DNA of 64,000 bases from Silene conica (lineage: Eukaryota; Streptophyta; Magnoliopsida; Caryophyllales; Caryophyllaceae), in contig CM055319.2 in the NCBI GenBank assembly GCA_029255685.2, positions 9,162,747-9,226,746 on the forward strand. The letters are read 5' to 3'. The notes below the pieces were generated by a model. It had not been told where the DNA came from and made no database searches. It saw only the letters and a list, made by a program, of their open reading frames with translations. How positions within the stretch are numbered: position 1 is the stretch's first letter; each line of letters starts with the position of its first letter. Below are positions 1 to 11,833 of this stretch, in pieces. The position numbers and the translations under genes were made by a program.

Positions 1-1224
1 AATAATTCTTCTACTTATGACTTTGTCTTTTAGAATGATTTTAAAAACACCCTAGGTCATGCTTTTCTAGTATCTTTCTGACCATGGTCCAATACCAAGT
101 CAAGGGTTTGCATGTGAGTCACCTTGTCCACCCCCATGATGTGAAGTGGTTTTGATTATCTTGTCTTGGTGACCTTGTTCGACTTGACGGTTTGGCAACC
201 CAAAAATAACTTTCATGAATAAATTTGGAATGCTCTTGTCAATGATCATAAGAAGTGGAAATGTTTTGAAAGAAGAAAAAAAAGAAGCCTCAAGTGAAAA
301 AAAGAAAAGAAAAAAAAAATGGTTAATGAAAAAGGAATAAGAACATGTTGTTTTGGTGGAGGCGTACCACTTCGATGTGCTTTGGAGGGTAGTCATTGAG
401 TTGGCTTCCCACTTGGTTGTGAATTCGACCGCCCAAAGACAGAGTGATTGTCACCCCGATAAGCTATTGTCTAGAGGTTAACCGGTTGCCTAATAAGCGA
501 TTGGCGAAAGCAAAGGACATTAGCACGCGTGGGACAAACCCCATCCTAACTCATGGCATGAAAAAGAAATGAAAAAAATTGAATGAGGTCAAATTTTGAT
601 TGTAATCCACCATTTTGTATTGATTTGAGCATTTCATTCCAAAAAATCAATTTTGCCTTGCCGTTTTGTCGATCTTGGGACGACCCATGACCTTTACTTT
701 GTGAAGAATCTAGAATTGTTGCATCTTTTGCCTTTAAGCATTGCGGGGATTATCATTCCATTCCATCCGATCGCCCTTGACAAAAGTATTTGGATAACGG
801 TTATGAAAGTAGCCTAGTTTAGCATGATTTGGCGGTGTTTTGTTGTCATCCTTCTTGCCTTAGTGACTTGTAGAATTAATATTTGTAAGGAAGTTTACGG
901 TTTTGAATTTGTTCCCTTTTAGTTGTTTTCCGCGGCTTGAATGAGGCAAGCGGTTTTCTTTCTTTTCCGATGCATGTTGCTTGTCTATACGTGTTTTGTT
1001 TTTACTTGTCGGCATCAAAAGTTTTGTAGCAAGACCTTACTTGCCTTGCAATAGGGCATTCTCCCTCATGAATGTCAAATTGTGAGTTGAAAGGGCTACG
1101 GGTGTAGCTAAACCCGATTCGGCTTATAGTTAGCTTAGTTAGTTGTTTCTTTGTTTTTAATAAGGGTTATATAGTTCTTTGATCTCTTACTCGAGGACGA
1201 GTAAGGTTTAAGTGTGGGGAATTC
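1..1224 (+). mobile_element. 3' internal region of a Ty3/gypsy LTR retrotransposon (fossil)
   Basis: This stretch runs into a polypurine-rich motif (GTGTGGGGA, near 1212) directly before an LTR that begins TGATG. A 'ctcgaggacgag'-type stretch followed by 'gtttaagtgtgggg' is the usual 3' internal end of Tat/Athila-like gypsy elements. No protein domain is readable here. The 5' part lies outside the window. The family call is inferred from these terminal motifs only. Confidence 0.6.
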
Positions 1225-1458
1225 TGATGAGCTCCATTTTGGTCATCATTTCCTTTACATTTTCTTTGTTTTCGGTCACGATTCGACCTCGGTTTGCGTG
1301 TCTTTAGGTGTTTTTACGTTCGTTGCCTCGTATACTCCTATTCTATCCAATTTTTGTAGGTATTACGGCGGGGGCAAAGAAACGAGAGAAATCGAGGTGA
1401 ATTTGGTGCGATTTATGAAGAATTATGAAGGATTTGTGAAGTAGCCAGGTCAGACCCT

Positions 1459-1902
1459 CCCAGCCGGTTCCCAGCCGGCGGCCGGTAGGCCGGCTGGGGA
1501 TCTTTGACCCAAGATTTTGATAAATATGAGGAAGTTTTCCAGACCCCAGTATTTGACTCCTGGCCGGGTCCCAGCCGGCAGCCGGTCGGCCGGCTGGGGA
1601 TCAGTTCCTACACTTAGCCAATTTTCGAAGTTTGAAGAAATGAGCTTGTTGGGCAGATTACTCAAAAAGGGGTCCCAGCCGGTGGACAACCGGCGGCCGG
1701 TCCACCGGCTGAGGCTACCTGTGCACTCGAGAAGAAAGTCAAGAAATCAGAAGTTGAGGACAAGCCTCCCAGCCGGTGCCAGACCGGCAGCCGGCCGGTC
1801 GGCTGGGAAACAGGCTTATTTGAAGAAAAACGAAGAAAAAGTCAGAAGTCCTCATTTGGGCTCTCAGCCGGTCCCAGACCGGCAGCCGGTCCACCGGCTG
1901 AG
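1459..1902 (+). repeat. Five GC-rich hairpin cassettes in the LTR promoter region
   Basis: About 40-bp cassettes lie near 1459, 1560, 1672, 1768 and 1862, spaced about 100 bp apart in AT-rich sequence. Each has outer arms of the type CAGCCGG/CCGGCTG around an inner CCGGC(A/G)GCCGG core. The copy at 1672 has 12-bp perfect arms. The outermost pairs differ between copies but remain paired (CCCAGCC with GGCTGGG, CTCAGCC with GGCTGAG). The array ends about 25 bp upstream of the LTR TATA box, which suggests a U3 promoter or enhancer role; that is inference. Confidence 0.85.
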
Positions 1903-1927
1903 AGGCCCTTCTCAGAATTTCGAGCAC

Positions 1928-1935
1928 TATATAAA
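1928..1935 (+). promoter_or_regulatory. TATA box of the gypsy LTR
   Basis: TATATAAA lies just downstream of the last hairpin cassette and about 700 bp into the LTR. It is a good match to plant TATA boxes and probably marks the U3/R boundary region. Confidence 0.6.
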
Positions 1936-2926
1936 CCCGCACTTGTATCATTTTGGGGGGAGGCATTTTTCTTAAGCTTTTTTAGGGTTTTTTTACTGTT
2001 GCATTACTCAACACTTAGACTCAAAAAACACTCTAATTTATTTTAATCTTCTTTAGATCTTTACTTAATCTTTCATTGTTAGTTAATCTCTCTTGAGGGT
2101 TCTCCTTGGGTTTGTTTTTAAGCAATTGTAGAGGATTATTTGGGTTGTATTTTTGGAGGATTTGAAAGAATCCTTCAACTTGTCATCCAAGTCATTTCCT
2201 TTTCCTTAGTTGATGGTATAATCTTCTTCATCTTTACTTTGTCTTTGCATTTCCTTTACGTTTTGCTTGTTCAATTGTTTACTCTTACTTAATCCAACAT
2301 GTCTAGCAATTCCTCATCATTTGTTTACATATTTATGTTAGCCATGTGTGAGTAGTTCCCCTACTAGGGTTAGGGGTGTGCTTTGGTTTGTTGATAGCTA
2401 TGAATCTTGTTTAGGGTTAGGATTTGGTTCTCTTCTTTGCTAGGTTTTCATTTGTGCATGTTATATGTTTGATGAAATGTCTCAACGACGGTTGGACATG
2501 ATTCGAATTGTTGTTGGCCTTTGATGATAGTCTAGGGCTTTCATGAACATGTATGTATGTTAGGTTGACCTTGTTTGTAGCGAAAGCTAGGATAGGGATC
2601 GACTTTAGGTGAGTCAAATCGATAGACGAGACAAACCTAGGCCTAGTATAGTGGAGACCCTAGACTCCCTTGCATGATTCGTTACCAACCTACCTTAGTA
2701 CCCCCGACACCTTAGTATCTTTTATTCATCGATTTCACATTTGCTTTAATTTATCTTTAGTAGTTGTTAATCAATCTCAAACTTATTACCCGACTCAAGC
2801 TCGAACTAGAACTTAAATATACAACTTCCCCACCGTCCTTTGGGTTCGACCCTAAATTATACTACTTAATTTGGGAGTTTATAAATTGTTTTTGGTGACG
2901 GAATTGACGACAAAATCCGGCCATCA

Positions 2927-4007
2927 ACGCGATTTTCAAATTTCAAAACCTTATGAAAAACACAAAAGTAAAAATTTCGTGGCCTTGGCTCTAATACCAC
3001 TTGTGGGGAATATAACATGTATTCGCCTTCAACATGAAGGATTATAACGAAATATACATGTGTGAATAAAGGTCATAAGATAACAAAAACATGAAAAGAA
3101 TTACAACCTTGGGTCCTTGCTTGAATTGGCCTAAGAATAGGAATTAAAGTAAATTCCCTCCTATAACTTGCACCCAAGACTTTGTTTGAGACGATACCGC
3201 GTGTGCTAGAAAGGCTCTCCAATTGCCTTGCAATATGGGGAGAGTTTTGTGAGGTTTAGATGTGAGATCCGAGTTTTGGGAGAAAAATGCTCTCAAAACC
3301 CTAATTGTGAGAATTATGAATTACCAGTTTCAGTAGTCAGACAAAAGGAGAGTTCTACTCCTTATGTACCACTCGGCCGGAATATTAGAGTAGGGTGAGA
3401 GTGGGCTTCTCACTCTTACCTTATTCTAATTCGTGATTCGACCCAATTTGCTAAAATATGATTCGCGGGTTTTATTATAAATCGCATACATGTTATCAGA
3501 TATTAATGTAGTCGATATATTAATAATGGTCTGATAAAATTACGATATTGTATAATTAGCCAAATTAATATAACTGTTTATATTAATACACGAATTCAAT
3601 ATTTAATTAAATATAACCGTTTATATTTAATTTACGAATTAATCACGTAATCCGTATTAGCTAAAATTATTTATTTCGTATTAAATAATATTCTCAACAT
3701 CTTATTGACTAATTTAATAGTCAATACCTCTGACTAACTGTTTAGTCGTATCCGGCATGAATGTGACTGTATTTTCATACCTTCACATCTCTCAAACGTG
3801 TCCTATAGGTGTGACGTATAGGGACCAGTTGATCACCGTCATCCGTATGACAATAACGTCAAACTTATCTAGCAAGCCAACCGTTATTGATAAACGTGGA
3901 TCAACTGATAATAATACTGAAGTATGCCCTTGTGATCCTTAAAGAGATTTAATAAGTCATTGTACTAACTGTCAAGGACACCAGCCCCAACAATCTCCCA
4001 CTTGTCC
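2927..4007 (-). mobile_element. Copia-type LTR (3002-3992) with internal sequence on both sides (fossil)
   Basis: On the minus strand the LTR begins TGTTGGGGCTGG (3992) and ends with CA at 3002, 991 bp. Immediately before it on the minus strand is a polypurine tract (4007-3993, AAGTGGGAGAT). Immediately after it is a primer binding site (3000-2986) that matches the initiator tRNA-Met site TGGTATCAGAGCC apart from one base. One LTR therefore has 3'-internal sequence on one side and 5'-internal sequence on the other. The 5'-internal side is cut at 2926 by the gypsy element. Confidence 0.75.
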
Positions 4008-6633
4008 GTACAAGTGTATGTCCAATGACGTTATCGCACTACATGTGGAGGACACAAGCTCCAACACTCTTAGTATATTTGTTGGTTGTGAATAACTGTT
4101 TGATATGTTCAAAGCGTAAATGAGGAAAAAAATATGCATCGATCAAACAATTTTTAAACACTATGACATTGTGTTGTTTTAGGTGAGAGAAATTGTACAT
4201 CACTTGATATATAATTAAGTGAAATATAATAATGATCAATTTTCCTTCTTATAGATTAGGAAAAATTTCTTAAATATGTTTTAAGGAAATTTTGTTCGCT
4301 CTACATAACTTTTGTGTAGTAGATTGATCATCCATCTTAATATTTGTCAAACTTTGTATTTAAGTGACCCACAATATTTATTCACTTGGATGTGTTTCTA
4401 AGTGTTGGCGAAGGCTAGTAGCTCTATGTATTGTATTCGTTACAATGCAAATAACTATCTCTTGGTGAGTGGGAGAATTTTAAAGAACCCATTGAGACAC
4501 CAATGATAGTTTAACTTCTCTTCATGTTTGGATTGTGGGAGTAGGATAGTTTTATGATTAGAGTTTGTCTAATAATGAGTAAAATATTAACTTGTATGTC
4601 AAGTTATAAGGATTAACATAAGGTCAATCTTTATGGTATCTTGCTCATTATGAAGGATAGTGGGAGTTGTTTCCATCTATTCGGTTTTGTACCATTTTTA
4701 GTAAGTGGGAGCTATCACCTTTAGTGAGAGTTTTCACCAAGTAATAAAAAAAAATAGATTGTTATTATGAGAGTATAGACATTGTGACGTGTGTTTATGA
4801 CTGTTAGGTTTAGATTATAATGAGATATGTTCTCAAATGTTCGGATTTGTTCCGCTTTTCTTCTAAATTTTGGTCATTTATTTGGATTGTTTTCAAATGA
4901 ATAAAAAAATATTTCGTATTAAGTTCCTCAGAAAAAGTTTGCATAAAGTGATCAGCTGAGTTTGTCTCAAATGATTAAGATGCATGATATATATTTGAGT
5001 ATTAGCTTATTCATGTGTTGAATGAACTTTGTAAATATATTTCATATTCCATAAATCATTTGTTTGATGTCTTGTTGGAATGGTGGAATTAATGTGTTAT
5101 GTCAAAATTACATAGGAGAATAAGTTTTTTTTTGTTAATTGGTGACATATTGGTATTTATTTTAGAAGAAAAATAAAATTTTGATTTCTAAACCTATGCT
5201 CAAAAGCAAGAAACGATTAAGTATTGTTTCTTGTTCTAGTGTAGTTGGTTTTTTGATGTGTATCTTGTTTAGTACATAGTTGAACGTCAATTTGTGATTG
5301 ATAAGTATTTGTTACCTAATCAATCCTCTACACGCACAATGATACGTAATCAAGTTTTTTACTTTTTGGCTTTTGTGACAAGAGTAAATTAGTTCTTGTG
5401 TAGGACTAAGAGTTGTCTTCAAATAAGATTGACTAACAAGATTGTTGACACATTATTTAATAAGATGTGTTCTTAATTAGTTCATGTATTGAGCTGACTT
5501 GCGCGAAAAAGTCAACTTAAGTTTTAATCTTGTTGAGTTGTGAATGTGTTTGATGATGAACATTTTTTGGATAAAGATTTGTATCTTTTGAAAATGTTCA
5601 TATGCATTTGTTGCATGATGAGGCACATAAGATATCACCAAGCTTTTAGATTGCCTAATCACACAGGTAATCGCCTTGACACTTGTGTAGTGGGCAAGAT
5701 GAGACTGAGTCAAGTTAACACTTAGTGAGTGTTCGAGATTATCTTTGTACATGAGTTGTATGGAAAAGATATTGACTCGTTATATAGTCGCCTTAGTAAG
5801 TCTATGATGAGACTTTTGTAGTCGAAGTGTGACAAGACACCCTATTTTCATACTAAAGCTTTGAACCGAATCACAAGTGCCAGATTGGATATGTGTTATC
5901 AATCTAGTGGCTTGAGTTAGATACTTGAGTAGTATCTAGACTTATGATTCGCAGGACATGGAAGCGTGATATGCCCACCGTAGTGGGAGCTATGTTGTGA
6001 CACATATATCATACTATGTGTGTTAGTAAGTCGACCGTTAGGAGTGACAATGATTCCCTACTTTGTCATTGTGTGATCCTATGGACTGTGTTGTCCAATT
6101 TTGTTCGGTGCCCTTTGACTTGGAGCTATGATATTATATCAAGTTAATTCTTGATGTTGCTACTTTAATATGAATTCTAAGGGCCTAAAAGATTAAGGTT
6201 CAACGGATCATGTTAGGAAAGCAGTTAAGTTGAGATGGATTATTATTAGTGTCTGAGGAATGATCAATTCAACTTCACCATAATTTCCTGGCCAGGGGTT
6301 ATATTGTGTATATAACTAAATGATTATGATAGCAAATAGGGACTATGTATGCTAACGGTGATGTTTGGATGATTTGGGGTACTGATAATGTGAAAGTGTT
6401 ATGTTAGTTTTGATGGTAACTTAATATAACGCTCCTTTGTTACTTTATGGTCGCACACCCCATTTTCCGTATGAAACCTAAGAGATTGTTTATATTGGAG
6501 TTGTGTTGTCATAAACTTGGTTGTGTGACCAAGTGGGAGTATTAATTTGGCTTTGTGACCAAGTAAGAGTGTTACTTAGTTTATGTGACTAAACAACAAT
6601 ATTAACATGACTTTAGTGGCCGAGTGGGAGTAT
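4008..6633. mobile_element. Non-coding retroelement-derived region
   Basis: No coding domain is readable in any frame. On the plus strand, polypurine-tract-like GTGGGAG motifs recur (near 4470, 4536, 4659, 4706, 5979, 6531, 6621). The last of these lies directly before an LTR-like start. The low-coordinate edge belongs to the minus-strand Copia element (polypurine tract at 3993-4007). The boundary between the two orientations is not visible. The region is probably long 3' non-coding internal sequence of decayed Copia elements. Confidence 0.4.
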
Positions 6634-7030
6634 TGTATTTGATAGGATTTTAATAACGGTCACAATCAATTTGGTTGTTTATTATCCTATTTATCACCAT
6701 ATTAATCTACCCATTATTGTGTGACTTAATGGGTGTTTATGGTGCTTCTCTAATCTTCTTGTAACTCCTCTATGTGAGGTGATTATAAATAAAATAAATT
6801 ATGTGGTTTGTGTAATTATCATGTTCATCTTATACAACACATAATACACACGTAAAATATACAATCTCTAGAGGCTAAGTCCACCATCAATATGGGACTT
6901 GGGATTTAGGGTGTGAACTTATTCCGGGACTCTAGTAGCCGCCGGAGGTGTGATATACGGTAGTGGGCAGTTATCGAACACAACGATCCGATCGCTTCCG
7001 CCTAAAGGTATGTCCTTATTTTCTTACAAT
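6634..7030 (+). repeat. LTR-like segment after a polypurine tract
   Basis: GAGTGGGAGTAT is followed by TGTATTTGATAGG, the arrangement of a Copia polypurine tract and 3' LTR start. A plausible TATA (TATAAATAAAATAA near 6785) follows. The end is not sharp; CTTACA near 7028 is one candidate. No second copy is present in the window to confirm it. Confidence 0.35.
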
Positions 7031-7074
7031 GTTATTTTTCTAAATAAAGGGTTTTTAACAATTAGGATTTGGAT

Positions 7075-7492
7075 TGGATCTGAGTCGGCTCGTAGAGCCC
7101 TCAAAATCAGCTCGGTAAAAGCTCGGCTTGAAATCAGTCAAAATTAATTCGGAAGTTTGTCTAGGCTCCTTTTATCTATTATTTTTAGTCATTTTGTAAT
7201 TGTTTTTGTTCCTAATAAAATGTCATTTTAGCATTTATAATTAAATGTTTCTTATATTTGCATTTTTCTTAAAATATATTTATTTTTAATTTGACTTAAA
7301 AGTTCAATAAAGTAAAGAAAATAAAGATTTAACCGAATTCGAATAGAGCTCGAACCTAATCTGAGCTTATTCAAAGCCTTGATTTTTTAAGCTCGGATAA
7401 TTCCGAACCGATTCTGAGCTCAATCTCAAATTTCCGAGCCGGTTCTAAACCCACCCGAGCTCGAGCTCAAATCGGCTCGATTACACCCCTAA
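7075..7492. repeat. hAT-like non-autonomous repeat (GAGCTCG-rich)
   Basis: Short motifs such as GAGCTCGAGC, GGCTCG and GAGCCG recur through the segment, and it ends ACACCCCTAA, the complement of a TAGGGGTGT-type hAT terminus. Repeats of this make-up are widespread in plant genomes. The left end is weak. Confidence 0.4.
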
Positions 7493-8026
7493 CCGTATTG
7501 CATTTTGCCTTGTTACATGACCAATTTAATTTGACCTTCATCTTCCCAAATTTATTAAACACTGATAGATTGCTTAATGGATTAACAAATTTGGGAGAAA
7601 GAAGGTTGATATGTTAAATAGTGATATTTTGAAATTGTTTTGGTTTCGGCTTAGGTTATTGTTGCGTTGAATTGATGTAGGTATGTTGGTGGTGTTCGCG
7701 ACAATCTATTTTGTACTCAGGTAAAGCCTTATGGTAAGTGCGAGGGCCTAGGACTGTAAGAGTTTAACTAAAAGCGGACAATATCGTATGATTATGAACC
7801 GTGGACATCGGTACATTCAACAAAGGTCTTAACAGAAGATATTTACACTTCCGTACAACAATAACTTCACGTGAATCAATAATTCGTGCTTCATAGTCTG
7901 GAATTAGACATGTCAAATATCATCATTTTTTTTAATAAAATATAACCATTTAATGAGAAAATGATATAACTAAAATTGTCACTTTTTACCCTGAAAATGA
8001 TGATAAAATTTTATAAAAAAAAATAG
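7493..8026. other. AT-rich intergenic sequence
   Basis: I see no gene, repeat structure or conserved motif here beyond simple AT richness. Confidence 0.5.
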
Positions 8027-8316
8027 TAGGGATATTCTATATAGTAGCCTTAATTTTTCGACTTTCTACATGGTACCCCTGCACTTTTTAAAAGATATAT
8101 GGTACCCTAATCGTTGTCATTATCACTAAGTATACCCTTAAACTTTATTTTCCGTTAATTAAACTCAGTTTTAGGCGTTAAATCATTATTTGGGCGCGTA
8201 ACCAAACTTGTCATTTATCATACCATGACTAAGGACTCTATTAGAATCAACATCAATCTTTGGGTGTGATAATTTGGCAAGGGATAAATAATTTTTCCGT
8301 CGTAATTTTTAGCCCA

Positions 8317-8361
<45 letters not shown>

Positions 8362-8787
8362 TTGAGATCCGGTGAGAACCACCTTACAATGGGAACTTTG
8401 TGAGAACTCTACCTTACGGATTTTTTTAGAAAAAATTAATGACATATTTGGATTCAGCATGACATTTTATATCTAGAGAACATATTTCTTGGTCTAGAAA
8501 ATAAATACTAGTGACGGAAATCAAGGTGAGATACGTTTTATTTATTTGCATGCACATACTATCTATTTTTTCGTACCTATCATTTTTCCGCCACTAGTAT
8601 TTATTTTCTAGACCAAGAAATATGTTCTCTGGCCATAAAATTCCATGCCGAATCCAATTATGTCATTAATTTTTTAAAAAAAACACCGTAAGGAGGAGTT
8701 CTCACCGGTTCTCATTGTAAGGTGGTTCTCACCGGATCCCAACCCTATATATATATATATATGTATATGTATATATATATGTATATG

Positions 8788-8821
<34 letters not shown>

Positions 8822-9092
8822 TATATAAATATTAGGATACAGATGAATATTGAGCCTAATCGAATCCTTATGTCATGTGATAATAAATGACAATGTTGCT
8901 TATGTGTTCATTCATCACTTAACACTTAAAAATGAGTTTAATTGACGAAAAATAAAATAAGGGTATACTTAGTGATAATAACAAAAATTGGAAATTGGGA
9001 TACTAGGTATGTTTTAAAAAATGTAGGACAGCTTGTAAAAAGTCAAAAAAATTGAGAGACACTAATCACACTATATAAAATTTCCCAAAATA
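8027..9092. repeat. Large foldback (MITE-like) element, about 1.07 kb
   Basis: The left arm (about 8027-8270) and right arm (about 8850-9092) are imperfect inverted copies. Shared blocks include ATTATCACTAAGTATACCCTTA (in part), AATTAAACTC and TTGTCATTTAT. The arms begin GGGAAATTTTATATAGT/GGGATATTCTATATAGT. The loop holds a second foldback between (TA)n tracts. There is no coding sequence. The superfamily is not clear. Confidence 0.65.
8359..8745. repeat. Inner foldback element between (TA)n microsatellites (Micron-like)
   Basis: The left arm (8359-8500) and the right arm (8590-8745) are inverted copies sharing GGATCCGGTGAGAACC, CACCTTACAATG and TCTAGACCAAGAAATATG (complement). Flanks are (TA)n at 8319-8358 and (TA)n with GTATATG interruptions at 8746-8827. 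Placement inside a TA microsatellite is the hallmark of Micron-type elements known from rice; the identity here is inferred from that arrangement. Confidence 0.6.
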
Positions 9093-9469
9093 TTAATATT
9101 TTACCGTAAAATAATTATATTTACTTCGTCTTATTATGTTTAGTCTAGTGTAAAAATTTGCGGTTAAAATATGTAACAAGTTAATGAATAGTTGAGTACC
9201 CACATGAATTTGACATTTGTATAGTAGAAGCACCAGAAGAAGTGCAATAAATCTTGGTTGACTATTATTGTACTTGGCATGAGTATTTGTTTGACTGTTA
9301 TAGGCGTGTTATGGGTCCAAAGGAACTAAATACTAGTAGTAAATAGTCATGAAAAAAGGAGATGAAATTATTGAAATAGCACATGTCGTGATCACGAGTC
9401 TTTGATTTAATTAGCAAAAGTGTTCATCTGTTATAATTGACCACTTTGTTTGTCTGCCATATCCTCAAA

Positions 9470-9665
9470 CAAACGGTCTTTGTTTGTGACAGACTGACGG
9501 ATACGATTTGTTACAAGCTGAAAACGGATAGTAATTTTTTTATAATAAGACAAATAGGAGAACAAGTGAGAAAAAATTGATCATTTCATGGATCATATCA
9601 CTTGCATTATGTGAAAGATATTATCCGTTTTCAATTTATAACAAATAATACATCTTTAATGAGAA
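9470..9665. repeat. Short MITE-like inverted repeat
   Basis: Arms near 9500-9535 and 9619-9652 are inverted copies (TTTGTTACAAGCTGAAAACG against the complement of CCGTTTTCAATTTATAAC). Related TTTGTGACGG-type ends occur near 20808. The rest of 9093-9928 shows nothing recognisable. Confidence 0.4.
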
Positions 9666-10095
9666 TTTGTGTTCCTCACATTACAAAGTGGGTGGGTGCT
9701 TCATCTTATTTTCCACCCCTTCTATAGTTCTACCTACATTTTGGACTTTCAAGGTAACAAAATAGTTAATATTCCCCATTTCTGTCATACTGTAACTATT
9801 TTATTTCGTTAACCTATACTTTTAGGATATACCATAAGATATCCTTTAAGAAAATGTGTTATGGTTCACGTGAGAAATAGAATAATTTACTCCTTTGTAC
9901 TTTATTTTAGCATGTCTCATTTATTTGTTACTCCTCCTATTCTACATAAAAGTCTTATTTGAGTGTTGACACAAGATTTAAGGAAGTGAATTAAATATTA
10001 TAAAATATTGTTTGAGGGTATGTAAATTGGAGAGAGTGTTGTATGTTAGTTTGTTAATTAGTCTATTAGTTAGCTAATGACTCCCTCCTTTTTTT

Positions 10096-11231
10096 GGGTT
10101 ATTTAATGTCAATACTCTGAACTATTGGGGTCCTTCTCAAAATACTATGAACTATGTTTTAACTCAAATTACTATGCACTAATGTATCATTTATCTCGTA
10201 ATGAAACAGGTGGAAGGGTAACCTGTTCCACCAGTTTCCTTTGACTAAAACTTTACAATTTACCCTAATTTCAATTCTGACTTCAATTTTTCATCCTCTC
10301 TTCCCCTTTTCACTGTCAAAGTAATTTTGCCATTTTTACTTCAATTAACCTCTTCTCCTCCATTGTTGCTCTTCAATTAACATCTTCTCTTCTTCAAGTT
10401 CATTTATATGCAGTGATTGATTACCCCATTGAAGACGAAGTTTAATCAGTTTTACCCCAAATTGATTGCACGATGAATCAGGTAAGTTTACCCTTTTTCC
10501 TTATGTTTGATTGATTTTAATTGTTGAATTGCTTTCATTTATACTTTAATTGGTCTGTTGCTGGCAGCTCACACTTCTGTTCTGCAACTCTTCCTCCAAC
10601 ACGAAAAAACCACAACCATTCTGCAAAATGAAAACAAAAAGAAAACAACATTTAAACCCAGATTTTATTTCAAACCCAGATTAGTTACGAAACCCTAACT
10701 TTTATTCAAACCCAAATTAATTATAATGAAACCCAGTTTTTAAATCAATTAATTGAAAAAATAAACAACAAAATAAAGGGACTTACATGCCAAAGAGGAC
10801 AACCATAGAATTTTTTCCCAACTTGTCATCCTTTACCAATGGTCTTCAAAACCGTTTTATAATTGTGTTTGCAAAATATCATAGTAAAGGGCTTTGAAGC
10901 AGACTCCATGTAGGAAGATGATGAGCACTTCATTGATGGCATATATTGTAGGAGATGATGAAGGATTTTAATGAAGAAAATTTAATGGAGGAAATGAGGA
11001 AGGAGTTTAATGGAGGAAAGTAGTCGTTGTGACTGAAAACTAAGAAGGTAAGGGGTGGGAAAGGGTAAGTTCGTCATTTTATAATAGTTATCTGCTCCAA
11101 CAGGTAAAAAAATTTGGTAATTCTGTTCAAGGATAAGGGGTGTATTAGTGCATAGTAATTTGAGTTAAAACATAGTTCAGAGTATTTTGAGAAGGACCCC
11201 CATAGTTCAGAGTATTGACATTAAATAACCC
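10096..11231. mobile_element. Nested non-autonomous DNA transposon, 1136 bp, TSD CTTTTTTT
   Basis: GGGTTATTTAATGTCAATAC opens the element and its inverted copy closes it; the terminal inverted repeats extend about 110 bp with few differences. It is flanked on both sides by the 8-bp direct repeat CTTTTTTT (10088-10095, 11232-11239). Long inverted ends with an 8-bp duplication fit hAT-like or Mutator-like elements. Inside, on the minus strand, lies a GRF-type zinc-finger fragment. It is inserted in the mariner-like element. Confidence 0.75.
10787..10933 (-). pseudogene. GRF-type zinc-finger fragment (one exon)
   Basis: Reading from an ATG at 10933 toward 10787 gives a serine-rich start, then a short zinc-finger-like core with FCKHNYKTVLKT and GKKFYGCPLW, the pattern of plant GRF domains (Cys-x-His or Cys-x-Cys, a basic stretch, then a G-(R/K)-K-F-Y-G-C core). 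One in-frame TGA lies between the two halves, at a place where family members carry a basic residue, consistent with CpG decay of CGA. The exon ends at a good donor (GTAAGT). Plant transposons often carry such small GRF proteins; any role here is unknown. Confidence 0.5.
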
Positions 11232-11833
11232 CTTTTTTTGGTGGTGAATTAGTATTCCCTCCATTTTGCATAAACACAATAACCAGTTTACACTTACAAT
11301 TAAATTGAAATATGGTTTCGATACATACACGGTTCTACGTACCATTAAAATTACATGATGATAAAATTTTACACATTATAATTTCTAAATTACATAAATT
11401 TGAAATAATTACATTAATGACTGGAAGACGGAAGACGGAAATTACACAGTACTGCAAGACGAGTGCTGAAGACGGAAATTACACGATATTGCAAGACGAG
11501 CGTTGAAGGATGGACTTCATAAATTAAAAATTTTGTTCTTCGTCTACTCTGGACTGGCCCATTTGAGTGAGTTTAATAAACTAAGTAAACCCAACATGAC
11601 ATTTCAAATGATGAATATCCAATTCACTAAGAATAAAAATTGGCACCAAAATCAAATATGGAGCCAAAATGCAAACAGACGTCAAAACCAAACATTCAAA
11701 AGAGTCCAAAGTTCTTTAAGCTATAAATAGAAGGTGCATTAAGTAGGATTCATTTATAAACTCCAGTCCAAAAAACAACTTTCACAAAAAAGAACATTCA
11801 CATAATCAAAATATTCATTCCAGAACACATTCA

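Larger units (their letters stand above)
1225..2926 (+). repeat. 3' LTR of the Ty3/gypsy element (1702 bp)
   Basis: The segment starts TGATG and ends CATCA, a 5-bp terminal inverted repeat, and is preceded by a polypurine tract. Downstream the sequence changes at once to the 5' internal part of a reverse-strand Copia element, so this gypsy element appears to be inserted in that Copia element. The expected target duplication would be ACGCG (2927-2931); its partner is outside the window. The LTR contains its own TATA box and five hairpin cassettes, listed separately. Confidence 0.75.

Noticed and set aside
1459-1902. Regularly spaced 40-bp repeats that could suggest a CRISPR-like array
   Set aside because: The repeats are imperfect palindromes inside a plant LTR, the spacers are not unique uniform units, and there are no cas genes; this is an eukaryotic promoter repeat.
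1517-1975. Open frame of 152 codons across the hairpin cassettes
   Set aside because: Its openness comes from the GC-rich repeated cassettes; no domain, and both strands are open over the same stretch.
8218-8460. Open frame containing a run of alternating Ile and Tyr
   Set aside because: It is the translation of the (TA)n microsatellite.
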